This document shows, piece by piece, positions 12,728-24,372 of a stretch of DNA of 64,000 bases. A program made the position numbers and the translations under genes. Origin of the DNA: Rutidosis leptorrhynchoides (lineage: Eukaryota; Streptophyta; Magnoliopsida; Asterales; Asteraceae); the NCBI RefSeq assembly GCF_046630445.1, contig NC_092337.1, forward strand, positions 370,379,501-370,443,500. Reading direction: 5' to 3'. The first letter of the stretch is position 1; every line of letters starts with the position of its first letter. The notes beneath the pieces are model-generated. The model worked only from the letters and a program-made list of their open reading frames with translations, ran no database searches and had not been told where the DNA came from.

Positions 12728-14941
12728 TGATGTGATAAAACCGACCTTTAAATTTTACAACTAAACTAGCTTAATAAATATTATCACACTACGGGCAACT
12801 GGTCCCGATCGTGCAGTAATAGATACTGGTAAGTCAAGTTCGTTCCACAGGGGTTTTAATTGGTTTTTGATTTTGGAAATATTTAACTAAAATAATAATA
12901 AAAATTACAATAAATAAAAATACAAGAAAGCATATTTACTTAGATTTCGTCCCCCTCGTTGATATGAATCATAGACAATTCATAATCAATATACTATGGA
13001 TTGTTGTTAAGTCCGATTACAATAATATATAGTATATAACTTCGTGATAACCTCTCGATTTCATAAAGTCTTGATTTACTATGATTCAACTTAACTTTCG
13101 CTAATCTCCTCTTAACAAAGCAAACTATACCCGATCATTCGAATTGTGATTCAATCTAGTTTTAACTTTCATTAAAACTTAAACTAAAATGGTTTCCCTT
13201 CTTATAATTTCATGATTATATAAATCTTAATACCACCAAATCACCAAATCCGTATTCTTATATTTTTGTCAGGAATATAATCCTACGTATTGTCTAGATC
13301 ACAAATAGTGTTGAAGCATATTTTATATTACCAATTTAACTTTCTCTAAATGATTCAATAAACTATGTGATGAGGATTAAGTATTAAATTTACATAATAA
13401 TGGAGCTTTTAATTGAACACAATATCTAAAATGACTAAAATAACAATTGTAATACTTAAAATGTTGACTTTATATATTTTTCTTTCGAATTTATATAAAA
13501 TCTTAACTAACTAAAATTAAATCTAACTTTCGTTAGATCTTATTTTAGATAGTTAACTATACCCCGATTATCTAAATTGAGACCTAGCCTAGTTTTGACC
13601 TTCGCCAAAACTTAAATCGTAATGGTTTCCCTTTTTACAATTTCACGATTATACAAACTATAATATTACCCAAACCACCGAATCATATTTCTAAATTGGT
13701 ATCAATAATTTATCCATAAGTTCATCTAAATCACTTATAGTGTTAAAACATAATCTATATCAATAAAATAACTTTCGCCATTTTTATCTAATAAATTAAG
13801 TGATAGGGTTAAATATCTAATTATATAACAATGGTTCTTTTGACTAGGCATATATTAAAGATAATCTAAGTTACATTTTAGTGTTCTAAATGATAACAAT
13901 CCATAATCGAGGGGTTGTACATCTAAGTAAATACGGGAGTAAACTAGCTAATCATAATAATAGGACGGGAGTAAAAAATGTAAATACATAAACATAAACA
14001 TAATAATAAATAACAATAATAAAAATGAATGAAAGTAACAAATAACATAATAATAAATAACAATAATAAAAATGAAAGTAACAAACTTACAATAAAGGCT
14101 TCAATTTATTGATTGCAAATGGTAAGAAAATGAAAATGACAGCACCCGTGCACACGAACAATAATACCCGTAATGAAACTATCCTATAACACTCTTAAAA
14201 TTAATCTCACAATTAAACATAAATAAAATAAATGATACGATGTAATTTTGGGATTGAAAAATGGACTTTGTATTCTATTACCTATCTATCCTACTATCTA
14301 ACTACGGAGTATGTAATTGATTGAATGTTGACCAACTCCCTTGAAAAACTCAATGGTCTCTGCGCATGTCTTTTTAATAGTACTCCGTATTTAAATTATA
14401 TCACTTGAAGTAGTAGGCAGACTTGGACTAGCTGGTGATCTACTTTCTGATGTAAAGACTGAAAAAGAAACAGTATTAAACATAAAAGCCACCGTCCCAT
14501 CATGTAAAAGTTGAATCTGAATCTTTGCAATAGAATTACGCGTTTTGCGTATATCCTACGAGTTCCGCGTAGATCTGAAGTTTACACCTTTCGTGTGATA
14601 TCCTACGCGATCCGCGTAGGTGTAAATTTGCAGTTTTTCGCCTTTTGTTCTCGGTTGATCGTTTGTTGACGTATATTGACTTGGAATCATTTAAATTCTT
14701 TTTCTTCGATCATCTTGAACTTGCATATTTTTCGTCTTTTATTCTTGATTTCGGATAAACGTTTTCTTGATATATAATTGGTTTAATTCGTCGTTTATCG
14801 TCTTTTCTTCCCACTTTAACATGTGTATTACTTTCGTCGCTTTTCTCTTAAAATGTGAATCTAATGTCCTTGTAAACGATAAAAGAATATGAAATATAAA
14901 TGATACTGGGTTGAAATATATGTATGTTTATAGCATTATCA
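12728..14941 (-). repeat. 5' LTR of the Athila/Tat-like element
   Basis: Partner of 7444-9661. It lacks about 50 bp after the CCACAGGG motif and carries a local duplication of an AATAATAAATAACAATAATA-type stretch at about 14000-14085. Confidence 0.88.
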
Positions 14942-14946
14942 GTGGC

Positions 14947-15319
14947 ATTTGTTAAGGGATTTTCAAGTGTCGTTGACGAAAAACGTTCTTACTTTACAAA
15001 GAAACAAGCGGGCGTTCGTAAAGATGTTGAAAGAACTTTTGGGATCCTACAAGGTCGTTGGCATATTCGTCAACAACCCGCACGGTCTTACGAGGTGAAT
15101 ATAATGAGACAACTAATGTACACGTGCATCGTAATACACAACATCATAATCGAAGACAATGGATACAACCTTGCTGAGAATGATTGGGTAGTTGAGCCCG
15201 TTCACCATATACAACGTACTTGGATCGATAGGTGCGACGCTCGTGCAAGAAGAACAAGAGAGTTACGTGATAGAGAAATGCATAAAGGCTTACGATCTGA
15301 TTTGGTCGAACATTTGTAG
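14947..15319 (+). pseudogene. PIF/Harbinger transposase, 3' part
   Basis: This continues the frame broken at 7443: joining the two ends reads PTWVA then FVKGFSSVVDEKRSYF without a frameshift. It contains the third catalytic residue, the Glu in RKDVERTFGILQGRW, and the conserved CIVIHNIIIEDNG segment, ending at a stop at 15317-15319. With the 5' part, all three acidic residues of the DDE triad are present. Loss of function therefore comes from the LTR insertion, the Trp-to-stop change and the missing N terminus. A start codon upstream in the LTR (14924) is accidental. Confidence 0.85.
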
Positions 15320-16879
15320 GATCTTCGAGACGACTTATGAGTTTTATGAGACGAATTATTTTACGTTATCTAGTTTATTTTATTTATGTTTTGAATAAAT
15401 GTAATTTAGTTTATTTTATGAATTTTAATAAATGTAATGTAGTTTATTTTATGAATTTCACTTTATTATTTTGTTTTTATTTAATTAAATTAATTTAAAT
15501 ACAATATTAAAAATCAATTAAAAAATAAAATAAAAAATGGATACTGAAATTGACACTGTGGACACCTGCACCTTACATACCGTCAGTCAATTTCGGTGTT
15601 CAAAATGGACACTGAGAAATGAACATGGACACTAGTGTCTACCATCCTACTTAATTTTTTTTTATTATCAAATGTCCACTTTCTGTTTCCACCACTAAAA
15701 GAGATTTCGGTTTGAGAAAACAATATTTAATTGGTGGATAGTGAAGTTGATATAGTTTTTTATAACTTTGTGTAATTTCAAGATAAACACTTAAAGTGAA
15801 AAGAGAGAAAGAGTAATTACAATTGCCTAAAAGGAATAATGATTTGATATCTAAATAGACGATGAAGTGGATCGAAGCTCTTCGAACTCCCCCTATTCAA
15901 TTTTAAACTATAATCATTTTTGGGTCTAAATTAGAAATTTACATTTTCTCTTAGAAATATTATAAGTATCCTATATATCAGGCTATAACATTTATTAAGA
16001 ATTTATGTGACTTGCTTATTCTTGGAAGGAATTGATTGAAAAGTAGGGTCATGGAGTGACAGACACACTCCATAGAAGACATTGATTAAAAGCCATCGTT
16101 TTTGGTAAGAATTTTTACGTACATGCGCTTGATTCATTAGAATTGGTACATGTTTACTTCTGTAAATCGTTTAAAACAAACTAATGAAAATATATATACG
16201 ATCATAATCTGATGATAGAATCGATAATACACCTAGGGTTCTTAATCTCTCAAGAACACAAATAAAAAGAACTACAATATCAAACCATAAACAATATTTG
16301 AGCGTAGAAGACGATTAATAAGTTGATCTCAAGAAATTATGAGGATAATTTCCTAATATATACTACATATCAGAATATGATTAAAACCGCCTTTGACCCT
16401 CCTACTTCAAACATTGACACTTACAAATCTCCAAGTCTAACTTGGCTACACTTCAAGTCCTTATGCTTCATATCTTAAATAACACAACCCTTGACTTGAG
16501 ACAATCAACAACCAGGCACACAGATGATTTGTTTAGTTGTTATGTGTTTATATACAAATCTGTTTAGATTCGTATGAATATGTAAATAATAATATATCTG
16601 TCTTAAAAGTACTAATAACGGGTACGTACAAGTTGATACCACATATACTGCTTGGATACCCGTTACCAATACCAAAGGGATATCGTATTCACACATCTAA
16701 CCTCCAATATGCATATATGCACGCTTCTCCCCACTTCTAGTCATTGAACTGCATCTTCCATCTCTTAACCCCATCCACAAACTATCAATTCATAATATAA
16801 AAAATATTACAAATCGACACAAATATTATCAACTAATGCTAAGATTACAACAAATATATATGTCAAAAATCCATTACCT
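15320..16879. other. AT-rich intergenic DNA
   Basis: No gene is recognised. The first 350 bp are the likely 3' flank of the Harbinger copy; a GGACACTAGTGTCT-type near-palindrome is at about 15628-15641. Terminal inverted repeats for the Harbinger element could not be identified. The remainder is AT-rich with short spurious frames. Confidence 0.4.
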
Positions 16880-17393
16880 ATTCGGAACTGTCCGTGACTA
16901 TTTCCCAATTAACCTTCCCTAGTTACCCTAGAATTTGAACATGCGACCTATCACAAGGAGTCCAGGCCCCAACCACTAAACTATTTTAGGATGATTAAAA
17001 AGACAAGCCCTTGATCAGCCGTGTAACCCGAACAAGAAAACCTCAAACACATAACATTAGTTTTACAATTTTTAAGTAGATGTATGGAGAGCTTGAATCA
17101 TTAATGAAAACACATAAACATTAGTTTTCTTTGTTTATATAGGCGCATGGAAAGCTTGATTCATTATTGTTTTTTGCATTCTATGTAGGATGTAAAACAA
17201 TGGGCTGTAGTTCTATAACTTTCAGGCATAAGCACATGCACAATACTTCATGTTGGATGTACATGTGATCGGTAAATTTTGTATATCTTTTAAATGCACT
17301 CCATATATAAATGCCCTCAACTTGTCTATATATACTTGTAACAGTTTATAGACGAATGTATTCGGTACAATTGTTCGAATTTGATACAGAAAT
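16880..17393 (+). promoter_or_regulatory. Upstream region of first CRRSP gene, shared with 34200-34690
   Basis: This stretch aligns with the region upstream of the second gene (CCTATTCGGAACTGTCCGTGACTA at 16878-16901 versus CCTATCCGGAACAGTTCGTGACTA at 34210-34233, and onwards to the ATG). It contains a TATATAAA box at 17304-17311, about 85 bp before the start codon. A segment of about 34 bp including that box is missing from the second gene's copy. Confidence 0.6.
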
Positions 17394-18128
17394 ATGTTGA
17401 TTATTTCTGGAAAACTGCTTTTTTCTGTCTCATTTGTATTCATTTCTTTAATCAATACAATCATCCTAGCTCAACGCAATTTCATGTTGCATACATGCTC
17501 TCATGATTTAGATCATTCCAGACACAACTTGTATCATAAACAACTAAAAAACATGTCATCCCTCTTACATTTATCCAATAATGGTTATGGATTCTTCTTC
17601 CAATATTTGGATGTTGATGAACAGGAGACCATTTTCACCACTGCCCTTTGCAGAGGCGACGTAGACAACAATTTGTGTGATATTTGTGTGAATGATGCGT
17701 TTGTTAACTTACTACACCTTTGCCCAAATCGTAAGTCTGCAATAATATATTACGATCAGTGTATGTTGAAATATTCCAACCAGACGGGATCAAGCGACGC
17801 TCTAAGTTTTTCAGTGTATAGAAGGAATGATAAAAGTTCAAAAGATGTGGGCCGGTTTACATTGGTTGTGCACAAGTTGATAAATAAGTTGATTGTTAGT
17901 GCAGCCGCGGGTGATTCAAGGTTGAAGTATGCTAGTGGGAACACGAGTGGGCCGAATCGCACAAAGATTTATGGGTTTGTGCAGTGTGCTCCAGTTTTAG
18001 TAACTCACGAATGTCGTGAGTGCTTGAATGAAGCATACAATAAGTTGAACAAGGTGTGTCATGGACGCAATGGATGCGCTGGTTTAACACCGGCGTGTAG
18101 TTTAAGGTACGAGGTATATCAGTTTTAA
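17394..18128 (+). CDS. Cysteine-rich repeat secretory protein (two Gnk2/DUF26 domains)
   Basis: A 244-aa secreted plant protein of the CRRSP family, related to the extracellular part of cysteine-rich receptor kinases. Residues 1-26 form a hydrophobic signal peptide ending near LAQ. Domain 1 carries the family motif C-x8-C-x2-C at Cys86, Cys95 and Cys98, with Cys110 and Cys123. Domain 2 repeats it at Cys198, Cys207 and Cys210, with Cys222, Cys228 and Cys235. There is no transmembrane segment or kinase. The start is the first ATG after the TATATAAA box and matches the paralogue. The protein stops at TAA (18126-18128) where the paralogue has TAT, so it lacks the YNGST tail. It is probably apoplastic, with a defence or carbohydrate-binding role inferred from family members only. 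No frame lesion is visible upstream of the stop. Confidence 0.85.
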   Translation: MLIISGKLLFSVSFVFISLINTIILAQRNFMLHTCSHDLDHSRHNLYHKQLKNMSSLLHLSNNGYGFFFQYLDVDEQETIFTTALCRGDVDNNLCDICVNDAFVNLLHLCPNRKSAIIYYDQCMLKYSNQTGSSDALSFSVYRRNDKSSKDVGRFTLVVHKLINKLIVSAAAGDSRLKYASGNTSGPNRTKIYGFVQCAPVLVTHECRECLNEAYNKLNKVCHGRNGCAGLTPACSLRYEVYQF

Positions 18129-18249
18129 AACGGGAGTACCTTAGTAATTCCTCCGGCGATAGATTAGCACGAGCACGAGCACCACTACCACCACCACCAC
18201 CACCACCACCACCACCACCACCACCACCACCACCACCACCACCACTAGT
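18129..18249 (+). repeat. Former 3' coding tail with (CAC)n microsatellite
   Basis: In the same frame beyond the stop, the sequence reads NGSTLVIPPAID, a TAG, then HEHEHHY and a run of about twenty CAC codons (about 18188-18246). The paralogue has NGSTTRPALDLAP here. The trinucleotide run would encode poly-His if both stops were absent; it is most simply a microsatellite. Confidence 0.7.
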
Positions 18250-18604
18250 AACACGATATCAAGTGTAATTTTATTTTAGACAAAGTTTACCGATATTTTA
18301 CCTCTTTATTATATAGATGTGAGAATGTGAGAATTTGGTGTAATGGAAATTCTATATATGCTTTTATCATACTCCCTTAATTCCATTTTAAATGACATTT
18401 ATGAATTTTTGTTTGCATTTATCTTAGTTCAGATAAATGTGAATTTTATTCTTATATTTAAAGTAATTTTGACCAAATTTATATATTTACTCTTTTTACG
18501 AAAAAACGAATACTCATATTGACAGAGGTCGTTTTCCAAAAAAAATACCCTCATCAGGGAATACAAAAAGACAGGGGAACGAGAAGTTCGAACTAGAAAA
18601 CAAC
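18250..18604. other. Intergenic DNA between CRRSP gene and CACTA
   Basis: AT-rich. The only sizeable open frame (minus strand, 18429-18650) starts inside the CACTA end and has no recognisable motif, so it is treated as chance. Confidence 0.4.
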
Positions 18605-18607
18605 CAT

Positions 18608-18835
18608 CACTACTACACAAATGAGAATGCAAACCCCCAAACGAAACCATTTTTTTAGAAACCCCTAAAAACAGGTTTGGAAAGTGAATTAGAACCGGTT
18701 TTAAAAAAAGAAGGAAACGGGGAACCGGTTTTTACAAAAAAACTGGTCTCGAAAGTACACTTTGCAAGCCTGTTATTTTAAAAACTGGTTTTAGACTATA
18801 GGAACCGGTTGTTTTTTAAAACCGGTTTGAATAAC
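18608..18835. repeat. CACTA left terminus and subterminal repeats
   Basis: The terminal CACTACTAC is followed by repeated AACCGGTTTT / AAAACTGGTT / TTTGCAAGCCTGTT units in both orientations. These are the usual arrays of transposase-binding sites in CACTA elements. Confidence 0.85.
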
Positions 18836-18949
18836 CAAAAAAATATTAGGGGGAGTATGTACAGCAGCGGGACTAGATGAAAACAAAAAATTCAATTCTC
18901 TTCCAAATTAATTAACCTAATTCACTTCATCCCACCATCGCCACTCACA

Positions 18950-19130
18950 TTATCACCACCACCATCGTCGCTACTTACAACCGCCACCTCTTCCACCATC
19001 GTCGTTACTCACCACCGCCACCTCTTCCACCATCGTCACTACTGACCACCGATTCAGCCACTTGCTTCAGCATCATTCTTGCTCAATTTCAAACTTGCTT
19101 CAACATCATTCTTGCTCAATTAACATGTAA
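18950..19130. repeat. Short tandem repeats in CACTA 5' region
   Basis: ACCGCCACCTCTTCCACCAT occurs twice about 36 bp apart (about 18979 and 19015). Farther on, ACTTGCTTCA(G/A)CATCATT occurs twice about 34 bp apart (about 19060 and 19092). A possible splice donor (AACATGTAATTTTG) follows at 19121, and the next acceptor is at 19573-19574. This may be a captured 5' untranslated exon. Confidence 0.45.
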
Positions 19131-19797
19131 TTTTGTTTTATTAATTTGTAAAAATTAATGTTGGGGTTTAATTCTTGTGTAGCTCTTTTAATTGCTTAAT
19201 TTATGAGTTTATGCTATTAAAGTTCTCATTTCGGAAATACTAGCTGATATTGGAATATTGCATTGTGAGTTTATGATGTTAATGCTTTGGTATTTTTTAG
19301 ACCCTATGTTCATGGCTTAAACAGTTTATTATATGATTCTTTATGTTGTAATAATCACTTGAAAATCCATATCCGAGCAAGTGAAAAAGAAAAAAAGAAA
19401 CTGAAAATTGAATTGTAATAATCACTTGAAAGTCACATCATTGTTTCTTTGTTCTGTAAACGTGTGTTACAGTTTGACAATAATATTGAAAATGGTTCAT
19501 GTATTTTGTTTAGAATGATTTCACTAGTTGTTAGAATATATTAATTTCTTCTATTTTTTTTTTAATTAATGTAGACTGAATGGAATAGTTGATTGTGGTA
19601 AACGATATGATCATATCTTCAAGAGAACAATGCTATTGGCAGAGCAAGTTAAGGTTAGCAGAGGTAGTCCGCTTGTTACGGTTCTTCTAGAAGGTCCAAA
19701 TGGAAGGTAATTCTGTGTTGATTGTAATTAATGTTAATAGTAATGTTAATATAGGCAGGCTTTCAGATAACTAACTTTTTCTTAACATCTTTGGTAG

Positions 19798-19809
19798 TGT
19801 TAAAACTGC
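19798..19809 (+). other. NSF exon half and target duplication left of gypsy B
   Basis: The exon bases ending in ACTGC (19805-19809) are duplicated at 25644-25648. Removing gypsy B and one ACTGC restores an uninterrupted codon series across the junction (Thr-Ala-Met-Ser). Confidence 0.85.
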
Positions 19810-22242
19810 TGTAACATCCCGCATTTTTCCGTTAAATTTATTTTAACGCCGTCCTTTTTTTTAGATAATATCTTTCGTTATCTAAATTCGTATCTTTCGT
19901 TAACTAACGTTCTTAATATTTCGTTATTCGATTATAACATCTCCCGTTTACTCTCGCGTATTTAAATTAATTCGTTTGGTAAATTCACGCACCCGCTTTT
20001 AAACTCGAGGGACTATTGGCGTCAAGTGGACAAACTAGTTGACTAGGTCAACTAGTCAACCCACCATCTCATCCATTCATTTCCATCCATCTCCTACCTA
20101 CCTTTTTCTCTTTTCTCTCTAGTTGCAAGAACACCCATAACACCCAAATCATTCATTCATCATCTAAATTCGATCTAGGAGGCTTACAACAAAACAAATT
20201 ACATATTCGTGATCCTCTCATCATCCTCTACATTTTGGTACCAATTTCATCTCGTTTGGGTAACATTTCTAAAACTCTAGATTTCATGTTCTTAGTGTTT
20301 TTGACCTGAAATGGTGTTAATTAGTGTCTATGGCTCAAGTCTAACATGAATATGTATTTGGTTTGCTCGATTTGTTGTTTTGAGTAACTAGCTTGAATAT
20401 GAAAAATGGGTGTGCTTAATCTTGAATTTTGGATGATTAAATGTTGTTTAAATGTTAAAGTTCATGTATTAAATGTGTTACTAGCATTATTAGCTTCATT
20501 TTGATGTGTAGGTTGATTTAGAAAAGCTTCATTTACAAAATGATTGAATTCATGATTTTGGTTAGAGTTTGATGAACGTTAAAATGAACTTTTGACGCAT
20601 TGAATGCTTGTTAATGTTGTTAGTAAGTGATTAGTTGTATTGTATGTTTAACTACCTTCGAAACGGCATATCACATGTGTAAATTGGATTCCCGAATCTT
20701 GAAATGCATTTTATGAACTTGAAACTTTGATTTTGAACATTTAACGATCATTCGACGAGGTTTTTGTTTTTGTAAATGATGTTTTTGTTTGATTAAATGT
20801 GTTTAGTTGTATTCCTCATCAAAATAACTTTCCAACGATATAAGATACATGTTTTGAATGTTTACGGTTCATAAGTTATGGTTGTTTGAAGTTGAATTCG
20901 TTTAAGTGTTCAAAAACTGTCAGACTTGCTGAACAGACATACTGAGCGCCGCTCAGGGTCTTGGAGCGCCGCTCCGGGCCCCGGCTGTCCAAAAATGCCC
21001 GTTTTTGTTTAATTCTAACTATGCTGCGCACCCCCGATCAACATGAAACTTGGCCAACATTTTTATATATGATTAAAAACATCAAAAAAATTGTCGGATA
21101 CCCGACCCGACCCCGTTGAATTTTTCGTTGACTTTGACCAAGTTTGACATTTAGTCAAACTTAACAAAAAACTTATGCAATCATTCTAATCTTATTTTAT
21201 ACTTGATTCTTGCATGAAACTTGACAACGTGATTCACATGCTATATAATCGAGTCGTAACAAGCCATAGGACTAATTGAACACATTTCGCCCGACCTTGT
21301 GTCATAATCGGTAATTGATACAACTTACTTATTTAGGTCAAGACTAAGCAACTTTCATGCACACATTTACTTTGTGAAGTACATTTATACTCGTGCACCC
21401 GAGGTGAGATCATAGTCCCATCTTTTCAACAACTTTTATACTTTTAAATCATGGGATGAGAAACATATACAGTTTTATACTACATACTTTTATGCTTTGA
21501 ACACAAGTATGAAAACAAACATTCCACAGCGAGTTAGAACAAAAAGCCTCAATTCAATTATCATTAGTTACACTTGCAGGGTGTAAGCGAGAACTTATAT
21601 TATGTGATCACATGGGCTTGACGAGCCTCATTCGGACGGTTCGCTACCGTTAGCTGATGAAATATATTTTCGGGTTTAGTGTATGTTCTAACACTACGTA
21701 ACAGGGTACAAAACAGTTAAGTCTTGATAATTGGGTGCTCGCGAACATACTTTTGGAATGCAAACGATTTGGATAATCAACGTTATGGAAATACAAAATC
21801 TTGTGGTTCAAAAACAACGTTTACAATTACACCTATGATTTCACCAACGTTTTTCGTTGACAGTTTTCTATATGTTTCTCAGGTTCATACTTGGCTACTT
21901 GATACATGCTTTCGCGTACACTCATACTTGCTTGGGGTCAAGCATACATGCATACACTCTGATTACTTGCTTGGAGTCAAGCATGCATACATACTTACGC
22001 TATTTATAGCAAACCGTGATTTTCAACTTATATTATGTCGCAAGTTGTTTCATTTATACTTTACTACTTTTGTAAACTTAACTTGTTGTCGAACCGTTTA
22101 GTAAACTAAACTTTGTAAGTCTTGTACGTTTCAAATGAACACGACATAATTTTGGTCAAACGCGTCTCATATAGGGACTATGACCACGTAACGGGACCTA
22201 AGGTAACGGCGCCGTCAATGACAATTTTGTCGGGTCGTTACA
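19810..22242 (+). repeat. 5' LTR of gypsy B (2,433 bp)
   Basis: It runs TGTAACATCCCGC to TCGTTACA. It contains the palindromic CpG-rich GAGCGCCGCTC motif twice (20943-20954 and 20963-20976) and the conserved LTR block and hairpin at 21795-21883. Confidence 0.92.
21845..21859 (+). other. LTR hairpin CAACG-TTTTT-CGTTG
   Basis: Same position and context as the other LTR hairpins (AAATCTTGTGG upstream, TTTCTCAGG downstream), but the closing pair is G-C rather than A-T or C-G. This block is absent from the deleted 3' LTR. Confidence 0.55.
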
Positions 22243-22244
22243 GA

Positions 22245-22261
22245 TGGTATCAGAGCATTGG
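22245..22261 (+). other. Primer-binding site of gypsy B
   Basis: TGGTATCAGAGCATTGG lies two bases after the LTR end and is complementary to the 3' end of initiator Met-tRNA, standard for this group. Confidence 0.9.
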
Positions 22262-22905
22262 TTGTAGGGAACTAGGATATGCATTAGTGTGTCTGACAGA
22301 GTCGTTAGGACGCATTAGTGAATCTAGACTACAACCGGATAGTTAATCATTGCATTCTGACTTGCATTTGCTATAGATAGCATTTACTTGACTACTTGTG
22401 CATTTATACTTGAATCATTCTTAGGCAAACTTCTTAATGGTACCAAGCTTTCATCATACGAATCCGTATTCTGCCACTTTCTAGTAACACATGTAAATTC
22501 ATGATTCATACACGTAAGGATGACGACGACTTCATTAGTCACACTAGTTCGGGAACTCTGTCTCCTCGGTTGTTATTCGTCACCGTCCCGGCTTACTATC
22601 CACAAGTGTTGTAAAGTTACCACCACTACTTTAGATGAGTATCGTCGTCACTACTTATCACTACGGTTGCGTACTACTCGTTATCATAATTCGTTACTCT
22701 TTTCGTGCCTAAAGACGTTATTGTTTGACTTGAACCGCATTGACGTAAACAATCATTTATACACTTTCCTCGGGAAACGCATCTTCAGAGTTGCACTAAT
22801 TCTTTCTATCTAATATGAGTCACGTTTGAGACATCGTTACACTTTGTTCATTTTAGATCTTCACGATTACACGAACTTGATGTTATCGAGTGATGTGGGA
22901 ATGGA

Positions 22906-22968
22906 GGTATGAGTTAGCATAATATAACGACACTCGATCAACGTGGTTATATTATGGTAAGTCATACC
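22906..22968 (+). other. Long imperfect hairpin, copy 2 (gypsy B)
   Basis: Arms 22906-22928 and 22946-22968 pair at 21 of 23 positions. The two exceptions are G-G mismatches (22913/22961 and 22917/22957). The inner arms are ATAATATAAC and GTTATATTAT with a 17-nt loop. It is the best-paired of three copies in this window. Confidence 0.7.
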
Positions 22969-23439
22969 AAAGTTCTAATGACACGTGATGGTGATTGGAC
23001 TCGATCAACCTAATCACCACCATGTGCCATGTACATGACTTCATTTTTCTTGTTGGACATCCGAAAACTCCGAGAATATTGATAACAACCATACTAGGGA
23101 TACATCTTCGGTTATTGTCGAACCATATTTATACTCCCGAATGAATGACAAATTCTTTCAACTTCAAACATGTGTTACACGCGTATACTATCTCGTTTTC
23201 GCACAGTTTTATCGACGAACTACAAAATGTTTGGTATGCTCACATCGAGGCGGAAATTCTCTCGCATTACACTCGTACTTCCGTTTAAGGAAATCTTTTA
23301 TCTAAATCCTCAATGGAGAGAGAGAGACTCTTCACGTTATACTAGTATTCGCCACGAGGGTGAATAGTCCTAACGAACGTTTTTCAGAAACCGATAAGAA
23401 ACTTGTCCTAACAAACGTCTTCAAGTCCTAACAAACTTG

Positions 23440-24360
23440 TTCAAATATACCTTACAGAAATGTACTTCGTTTCCAATCGAGATGCTCATTTCACTTCTAA
23501 ATTTCGGGGTGCCTTACAAAAAGCCTCGGGACCACGTTTAGACATGAGTATAACACAACAACCACAACCCAAAGGACCAAACAAACATACGATTCAAACC
23601 TTGGAAACCGTAATACGAATTTGTGTTATCAACTTCAAATTTACTTGAGAAAAGTATTTGCCTTTAGCCGAATTCTAGTACTACAATAATTTTCATTCGA
23701 GTATTAATGCCACACCTTTCGAGAACTCATATAGCCGCAATTGACGTTTTCTAAATTGTTGAACCGAAGTAGGTAACATGCTAACCACCGGACTCGAACT
23801 CATTCATGAAATAACCGTTAAGACCGTTCAAACCCAAGAGAGGCTCAAGACAGCCCGTAGTCGCCAAAGGAGCTATGCCGATGTTAGACGTAAACCTCTC
23901 AAATTCCAAGCGGGTGACCGCATAACGTTAGAAGTCGCACCTTAGAAAGGTGTAATCCGTTTCGGGAAACGTAGAAAGCTAAATCCGCGATATTTTGATC
24001 CTTTTAAAATTTTGGGACGTATTGTACCCGTTGCTTACCGTTTCGATCTTCCGACTCAATTGAGCTCCGTTCATCCTACATTCCGTGTATCAAACTTGAA
24101 GAAGTGTCTTGCGAAACAAGAACTTGTTATCCTCTTCGACGAGCTTACTATCGATGATAAACTTCACTTCCTAGGAGAACCGGTCGAAACTATGAATCAT
24201 GAAACCAAACTCTGAAACAACGTAAAACCCCGACTGTCAAAGTTCGTTGAAATGCCCAAGGGAGTACCTTCACTTATTCGTAGAATTTGCAACGCAAAGG
24301 TATCAAAGAAGAAACAACGACTACTACTTCCAACTAAATTTCGGGACGGAATTTCTTTTA
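23440..24360 (+). pseudogene. Gypsy B integrase relic
   Basis: Translation in shifting frames recovers most of a Ty3/gypsy integrase. The core part is VSNRDAHFTSKFRGALQKAS and IQTLETVIR. It is followed by LPLAEF, then [20 protein letters not shown], and the C-terminal GVIRFGKRRKLNPRYFDPFK. Last come LPTQLSSVHPTFRVSNLKKC and LHFLGEPVETM. Several in-frame stops and substitutions (for example Gln-Pro-Lys-Gly where DGQSER is usual) show that it is dead. The reverse transcriptase and protease that should precede it are absent; the gag zone 22260-23400 is unreadable. Confidence 0.82.
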
Positions 24361-24372
24361 AGGTGTGAGTAA

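Larger units (their letters stand above)
7444..14941 (-). mobile_element. Non-autonomous Athila/Tat-like LTR retrotransposon
   Basis: Two direct LTRs (7444-9661 and 12728-14941, about 2.2 kb, TGATGTG...TTATCA) bound a 3.07-kb interior, and the whole is flanked by the 5-bp duplication GTGGC (7439-7443, 14942-14946). Read on the minus strand, the primer site TGGCGCCGTTGCCGGGGA (complement of 12704-12721) is the type used by Athila/Tat elements. A purine-rich tract just before the 3' LTR (complement of 9662-9678) follows the usual GCTTGAGGACAAGCAA block. The interior encodes only a gag C-terminal region, with no protease, reverse transcriptase or integrase. It would need enzymes from a full relative. 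The LTRs differ by a roughly 50-bp deletion near 12852 and a roughly 45-bp local duplication near 14026-14085. Confidence 0.88.

Noticed and set aside
14924-14946. ATG giving a longer start for the Harbinger 3' part
   Set aside because: It lies in the LTR of the inserted element; the true upstream frame is at 6920-7443.
18429-18650. Minus-strand 73-aa frame
   Set aside because: Its start lies in the CACTA terminus and it has no family resemblance.
22122-23367. Several 60-97-aa plus frames in gypsy B
   Set aside because: They cross the LTR/primer-site boundary or decayed gag with no motif.
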